Shown here one piece after another: positions 60,399-64,000 of a stretch of 64,000 nucleotides of DNA. The position numbers and the translations under genes were made by a program. Within the stretch, counting starts at the first letter, position 1, and each line of letters opens with the position of its first letter. This stretch comes from Algoriphagus chordae (GTDB taxonomy: Bacteria; Bacteroidota; Bacteroidia; Cytophagales; Cyclobacteriaceae). The notes beneath the pieces are model-generated. The model saw nothing but the letters and a program-made list of their open reading frames with translations. It searched no databases and was not told the origin of the DNA. The stretch covers positions 62,001 to 126,000 of the forward strand of contig NZ_QKZT01000015.1 of NCBI RefSeq assembly GCF_003254055.1. The letters run 5' to 3'.

Positions 60399-61820
60399 AT
60401 GAAAAAGTACCTCTCGCTTTGCCTACTCCTATTGCTTTCATTCAGTCCATTAATTAGCCACGCTTCAACCGACTCACTTGTGAAGCAATCAAAATCTACG
60501 CATTACAATTTAGTACTGATCGTAGCCGACGATTTAGGATATGGAGATTTGGGTTTTACAGGAAGTACACAGATCAAAACACCTCATATAGATCAACTTG
60601 CAGCCGATGGAGTCATCTTTACCCAAGGCTATGTATCGTCTGCAGTTTGCAGTCCCTCCAGAGCTGGGTTTATTACTGGAATCAATCAAGTGGAATTTGG
60701 GCACGACAATAACCTTGGAGGAGTAGAAACGGGTTTTGATGTGGAATACAATGGAATGCCGCTTACCCAGCAAACAATTGCAGATCACTTGAATAAATTT
60801 GGCTATGTAAATGGGTTGATTGGAAAATGGCACTTGGGAAAAGAACCTCAGTTCCATCCGTTGAAAAGAGGATTTGATGAATTCTGGGGATATACAGGTG
60901 GTGGACACGATTACTTCGAGGCTTTACCTAATGGAAAAGGTTACAAAGAACCTTTGGAAAGCAATTTCAAAACTCCGGACCCAATCACCTATATAACGGA
61001 TGACGTGGGAAACGAAAGTGTGGATTTTATCACACGTCATAAAGACGAACCATTTTTTCTATTTGCAGCATTCAATGCTCCGCATACGCCAATGCAAGCA
61101 CTGGAAGAGGATTTGGCTCTGTATAAAAACATTGAAGATAAAAAGCGACGCACCTATGCGGCGATGGTTCATAGACTAGACCTGAACGTGGGGAAAATCA
61201 TGCAGTCCCTAAAAGATCAAGGTCTAAGTGAAAACACCTTGGTAGTATTTTTCAGTGATAATGGTGGACCCACGGATAGCAATGCTTCAATCAACGCTCC
61301 TTATCGTGGACAAAAAGGGGTTTTACTGGAAGGCGGAATCCACGTTCCTTTTGTGATGAACTTACCTGGTTTACTTCCCAAAGGAATGATTTACGAGGAG
61401 CAAGTGACTTCACTTGATGTAGTTCCTACATTTCTAGCCCTGGCGGGAGACACCAAAACTCCTATGGACATGTTTACCGGTATTGACCTGATCCCACATC
61501 TGACAGGCAAAACTGCTCCACTTGCCAACAGAGAGATGACTTGGAGATTTACCATTAGCAAGGCTATTCGCGAGGGTGACTGGAAATTGGTCAGTATTCC
61601 TGATAGACTTCCTATGCTATATAATCTTGCTGAAGACCCTTCGGAAGAAAAGGATTTGGCTTTGAAGAATATCGACAAGACTACCTACTTATTGAAAAAA
61701 CTTGGCACTTGGGATGTGAATCTTCCCCATCCAGTTTTCTTGGAAGGAGCTGTATGGAAAAAGCGGCAGCTAGGATTGTACGATCATGCGTATCAGCTGA
61801 GGCAGCCGGAGGTGAAGTGA
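60399..61820 (+). CDS. Secreted sulfatase (formylglycine type)
   Basis: A 473-residue exported arylsulfatase-family enzyme (signal MKKYLSLCLLLLLSFSPLISHA). The metal site starts with LIVADDLGYGDLG, and the maturation motif is Cys84-Ser-Pro86-Ser-Arg88, needing conversion of Cys84 to formylglycine by a maturase not in the window. Later blocks are NGLIGKWHLGKEPQFHPLKRGFDEFWGY, APHTPMQALE and FFSDNGGP. Start 60399 is preferred to 60318, which would put an odd extension before the signal. The substrate may be a sulfated glycan, but no polysaccharide operon is attached. Confidence 0.95.
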   Translation: MKKYLSLCLLLLLSFSPLISHASTDSLVKQSKSTHYNLVLIVADDLGYGDLGFTGSTQIKTPHIDQLAADGVIFTQGYVSSAVCSPSRAGFITGINQVEFGHDNNLGGVETGFDVEYNGMPLTQQTIADHLNKFGYVNGLIGKWHLGKEPQFHPLKRGFDEFWGYTGGGHDYFEALPNGKGYKEPLESNFKTPDPITYITDDVGNESVDFITRHKDEPFFLFAAFNAPHTPMQALEEDLALYKNIEDKKRRTYAAMVHRLDLNVGKIMQSLKDQGLSENTLVVFFSDNGGPTDSNASINAPYRGQKGVLLEGGIHVPFVMNLPGLLPKGMIYEEQVTSLDVVPTFLALAGDTKTPMDMFTGIDLIPHLTGKTAPLANREMTWRFTISKAIREGDWKLVSIPDRLPMLYNLAEDPSEEKDLALKNIDKTTYLLKKLGTWDVNLPHPVFLEGAVWKKRQLGLYDHAYQLRQPEVK

Positions 61821-62026
61821 GTAATTCTCCAATCAATATTCCAGCCACTACTATGATAGGATTGGTTTCTGAAGTATTTCCTTCAAAACCATGGTTTAAC
61901 CCACCAGATTAACTGAAAGACCAATCATGAGCTGGGGTTGCTGCAATGTCTAAAAACAGAAACCTAAAAAATCATATACCCTTACACTGGCAGCCTTGTT
62001 TCATGTTGGAAATTAGCCAAACATAA

Positions 62027-62060
62027 AAAACCCTCTTCAAAATCAATTGAAGAGGGTTTT
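62027..62060. terminator. Bidirectional terminator between sulfatase and thiL
   Basis: AAAACCCTCTTCAA and TTGAAGAGGGTTTT form a perfect 14-base-pair stem with a 6-base loop, and each arm ends in A or T runs. It serves the two convergent genes. Confidence 0.85.
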
Positions 62061-62088
62061 GATTTGTAAGAATTAGAATTAACCTGAG

Positions 62089-63123
62089 TTAAAAATGTTT
62101 CCAGCCCTGAGCTTTAATCTGCACAGCTGTACCACTTTTAGTCACCAGAAATTTGCCTTCCTCAGCCTTTGTTATATGACCGATAAAGTGGATATCAGGA
62201 TGCTTTTCAAGCTTCGCAAAATCCTTCTGATCGATCGTGAATAGCAACTCATAATCTTCGCCCCCATTCATTACACAAGTGATCGGGTCAAGATTCAATT
62301 CTACCGCAGTATCGAAAGTCTGCTTATCTATTGGCAATTTATCTTCGTAAATAGTCGCTCCTACTCCTGAGGCTTTGCAGATGTGAAAAATCTCCGAAGC
62401 CAATCCGTCTGAGATATCCATCATACTGCTTGGCACTACGTCCATTTCTCGAAGTTCATGGATGATGTCCACACGAGCATCTGGTCTAAGTTGACGTCCT
62501 GTAACTATGGTGTATTTACCCAAATCAGGCTTCATATCTGGATTTGAAAGAAATACCTCCTTCTCACGCTCCAAAATCTGAAGACCAACCAAGGCTGCTC
62601 CCAAATCACCCGTCACACAAAGAATGTCATTTTCTTTGGCGCCAGATCTATAAGAAATTTGCTCAGGTTTGGCTTCACCGATCGCAGTCACTGAGATCAC
62701 TAGACCACTTCTGGAAGCCGTAGTATCACCACCAACTAAATCCACACCATAGTGCTCACATGCTGCATGAATACCTTCATATAGCGCATCAATAGCTTCT
62801 ACTGAGAATCTGTTGGACAAGGCGATGCTGACTGTGATCTGCTTGGGCACAGCATTCATAGCTGCCACATCGGATACATTGACAGCCACAGCTTTGAAAC
62901 CCAAGTGAGGCAAAGGTGCATAGGAAAGATCGAAATGAACGCCTTCCACCAATAGATCCGTGGTCACTACTTTGACCATGTCTCCAGCTTCAATCACAGC
63001 AGCATCGTCTCCAATGCCTTTCAAGGTGCTGGAGTTTTTAATAATTACTTTCTCATTTAGATGATCAATCAAGCCGAACTCACCCAAATCGCTTATTTCT
63101 GTTCTCTTTTCTGATTCTGACAT
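62089..63123 (-). CDS. thiL: Thiamine-monophosphate kinase
   Basis: Phosphorylates thiamine monophosphate to thiamine diphosphate, the last step of thiamine cofactor synthesis. The 344-residue PurM-fold protein has GIGDDAAVIE near residue 40, TTDLLVEGVHFDLSYAPLPHLGFKAVAVNVSDVAAM, LVGGDTTAS, ISVTAIGEA and MDISDGLASEI; the end is QIKAQGWKHF. The start at 63123 (MSESEKRTEISDLGEFGLI) is preferred to 63159. It stands alone; no other thiamine genes are nearby. Confidence 0.96.
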   Translation of the reverse strand: MSESEKRTEISDLGEFGLIDHLNEKVIIKNSSTLKGIGDDAAVIEAGDMVKVVTTDLLVEGVHFDLSYAPLPHLGFKAVAVNVSDVAAMNAVPKQITVSIALSNRFSVEAIDALYEGIHAACEHYGVDLVGGDTTASRSGLVISVTAIGEAKPEQISYRSGAKENDILCVTGDLGAALVGLQILEREKEVFLSNPDMKPDLGKYTIVTGRQLRPDARVDIIHELREMDVVPSSMMDISDGLASEIFHICKASGVGATIYEDKLPIDKQTFDTAVELNLDPITCVMNGGEDYELLFTIDQKDFAKLEKHPDIHFIGHITKAEEGKFLVTKSGTAVQIKAQGWKHF

Positions 63124-63388
63124 AATATTTTTTCTCGCGGCGACGCAGCGGCGCAGCATTTTATGTATTTATTCTATTGGCACTTTTTGGATTTCCGATT
63201 TACGATATAAGATTTACGAGATTTAGAGTAGGTCTGAGGTTACATTTAAACCTTACCACTTTCCAACCTTACAACACAAAATCATCTACCTATCGGAATT
63301 TTTCAATTTTAAAATCTTTCAATCCGCCACGGCGGACAAGTTTTTTCAATCAAAAATACCGAATGTTGAATGTCGAATAATGAATTAT

Positions 63389-63787
63389 CTAAATCTCCTG
63401 ACACAATTCGATCAAAACACCATTCGTGCTCCGAGGATGCAAAAATACCACTAATTTATTATCTGCTCCCAGTTTTGGGGTTTCATTCAGGATTTCGAAG
63501 CCTTCACCCTTGAGTCTTTCTACTTCAGCCAGAATATCCTCCACATCAAAGGCAATATGATGAACTCCTTCTGATTTTCGCGCTAGGTATTTTGCAATCG
63601 GGCTACTTTCATCTGTTGCTTGGAGTAGCTCCACCTTTGTCTCTCCAACTTGGAAAAAGGATGTCGCCACTTTTTCTCCATCTACTACCTCTGTTTTAAA
63701 ATGTTTTTTTCCGAGAAGCCTTGCAAAAAGAGCATTTGATTCCTCCAGATCAGAAACAGCTATTCCTATGTGTTCGATTTTCCTCAT
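63389..63787 (-). CDS. mce: Methylmalonyl-CoA epimerase
   Basis: A VOC-fold enzyme that interconverts the (R)- and (S)-methylmalonyl-CoA epimers for the B12-dependent mutase. The 132-residue protein has KIEHIGIAVSDLEESNALFARLLG, EGVHHIAFDVEDI (metal His) and VFLHPRSTNGVLIELCQE (metal Glu), the standard MCE pattern. The start at 63787 (MRKIEHIGIAV) is preferred to 63829. With meaB at 16.6 kb it points to a propionate/methylmalonyl pathway using the corrinoid taken up by the btu locus. Confidence 0.93.
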   Translation of the reverse strand: MRKIEHIGIAVSDLEESNALFARLLGKKHFKTEVVDGEKVATSFFQVGETKVELLQATDESSPIAKYLARKSEGVHHIAFDVEDILAEVERLKGEGFEILNETPKLGADNKLVVFLHPRSTNGVLIELCQEI

Positions 63788-63799
63788 GTTTAAATTTGC

Positions 63800-63807
63800 T
63801 ATATTTG
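63800..63807 (+). promoter_or_regulatory. -7 element upstream of the IscA/HesB gene
   Basis: TATATTTG fits TAnnTTTG; a second match TAAATTTG lies just before it (63791-63798). No TTTG is found at -33. Confidence 0.3.
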
Positions 63808-63877
63808 CATTGAATCTTTTTGGAAGCATTCCTGTTTCCCCAGTACTTCAACTTAAGACAAAGTAATAAATAAAGAT

Positions 63878-64000
63878 ATGATAATCGTTTCTGACAAAGC
63901 CAAAGAGCGTATCCTAGAGCTCAAAAAAGAGGAAGGACGCGCAGAAAATGAAAATATACGTGTTTCGGTGAAAGGTGGCGGCTGTTCAGGTCTAATGTAT
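63878..64000 (+). CDS. Iron-sulfur cluster assembly A-type protein (partial, N-terminus)
   Basis: Forty-one codons reach the window end. MIIVSDKAKERILELKK followed by RVSVKGGGCSGLMY is the start of a HesB/IscA-family carrier, with the first conserved cysteine in GGCSG. The remaining cysteines lie beyond the window. Confidence 0.9.
   Translation, partial: MIIVSDKAKERILELKKEEGRAENENIRVSVKGGGCSGLMY

Noticed and set aside
61709..61912. Open frame overlapping the end of the sulfatase gene
   Set aside because: It has no recognisable features and mostly overlaps the sulfatase 3-prime end in another frame.

Overview
The window looks like chromosomal DNA of a Bacteroidota member, most likely order Cytophagales, family Cyclobacteriaceae (Algoriphagus-like); the family is an inference from gene content. 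Pointers are DUF5687, DUF4861 and DUF1684 proteins, many lipoproteins, a BtuG-like beta-propeller beside a BtuB-type receptor, and promoters of the Bacteroidota form TTTG-N18/20-TAnnTTTG (upstream of sucD, rpsT and the DUF5687 operon). No rRNA, tRNA, CRISPR array, prophage or complete insertion sequence was seen.

Layout. 1-4.7 kb: RND efflux pump with its outer-membrane channel. 4.8-7.8 kb: DUF5687 ABC exporter and a MazEF-type toxin-antitoxin pair. 7.8-14.4 kb: a corrinoid (vitamin B12) uptake locus, divergently arranged: btuF-btuC-btuD on the minus strand, and on the plus strand a cobalamin riboswitch, a BtuB-type receptor and a BtuG-like lipoprotein. 14.4-21 kb: a DUF4143 ATPase behind two tandem dyad elements, a DUF3298 lipoprotein, meaB (GTPase of the B12-dependent methylmalonyl-CoA mutase), hemJ-SCO-cytochrome c, and a class IV aminotransferase. 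21-24.7 kb: a probable operon of receiver-kinase, LolD/FtsX-type ABC transporter and DUF3299 protein, with histidine-rich periplasmic stretches suggesting a metal. 25-29.5 kb: sucD, two decayed genes, an ABC-F ATPase followed by a 12-copy heptamer repeat, and a RelE-type toxin-antitoxin pair.

29.6-49.7 kb is a pectin/galacturonate utilisation locus. Secreted enzymes (two pectin methylesterases, one fused to an alpha/beta-hydrolase, plus GH28, CE12 and GH105) break pectin down; a TRAP transporter probably imports the uronates; KduI/KduD process unsaturated uronate and UxaB/UxaA process galacturonate towards 2-keto-3-deoxygluconate. A LacI-family regulator sits in the locus, and the perfect palindrome GCAATCGATTGC or a close variant lies before uxaA, before the depolymerase operon and before kduI, which suggests a single regulon. 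There is no SusC/SusD pair in the window, and uxaC, KDG kinase and KDPG aldolase must lie elsewhere.

49.7-64 kb: mostly housekeeping genes (mtfA, rny, zapA, pheT, radC, rpsT, thiL, methylmalonyl-CoA epimerase, the start of an IscA/HesB gene), with a sulfatase and a REP-associated tyrosine transposase flanked by its hairpins. A related twin hairpin lies at 7.8 kb.

The strongest leads are the LacI operator set, the fused esterase with proline at the expected nucleophile, the paired dyads before the DUF4143 ATPase, the REP/RAYT system, and the kinase-ABC-DUF3299 operon.
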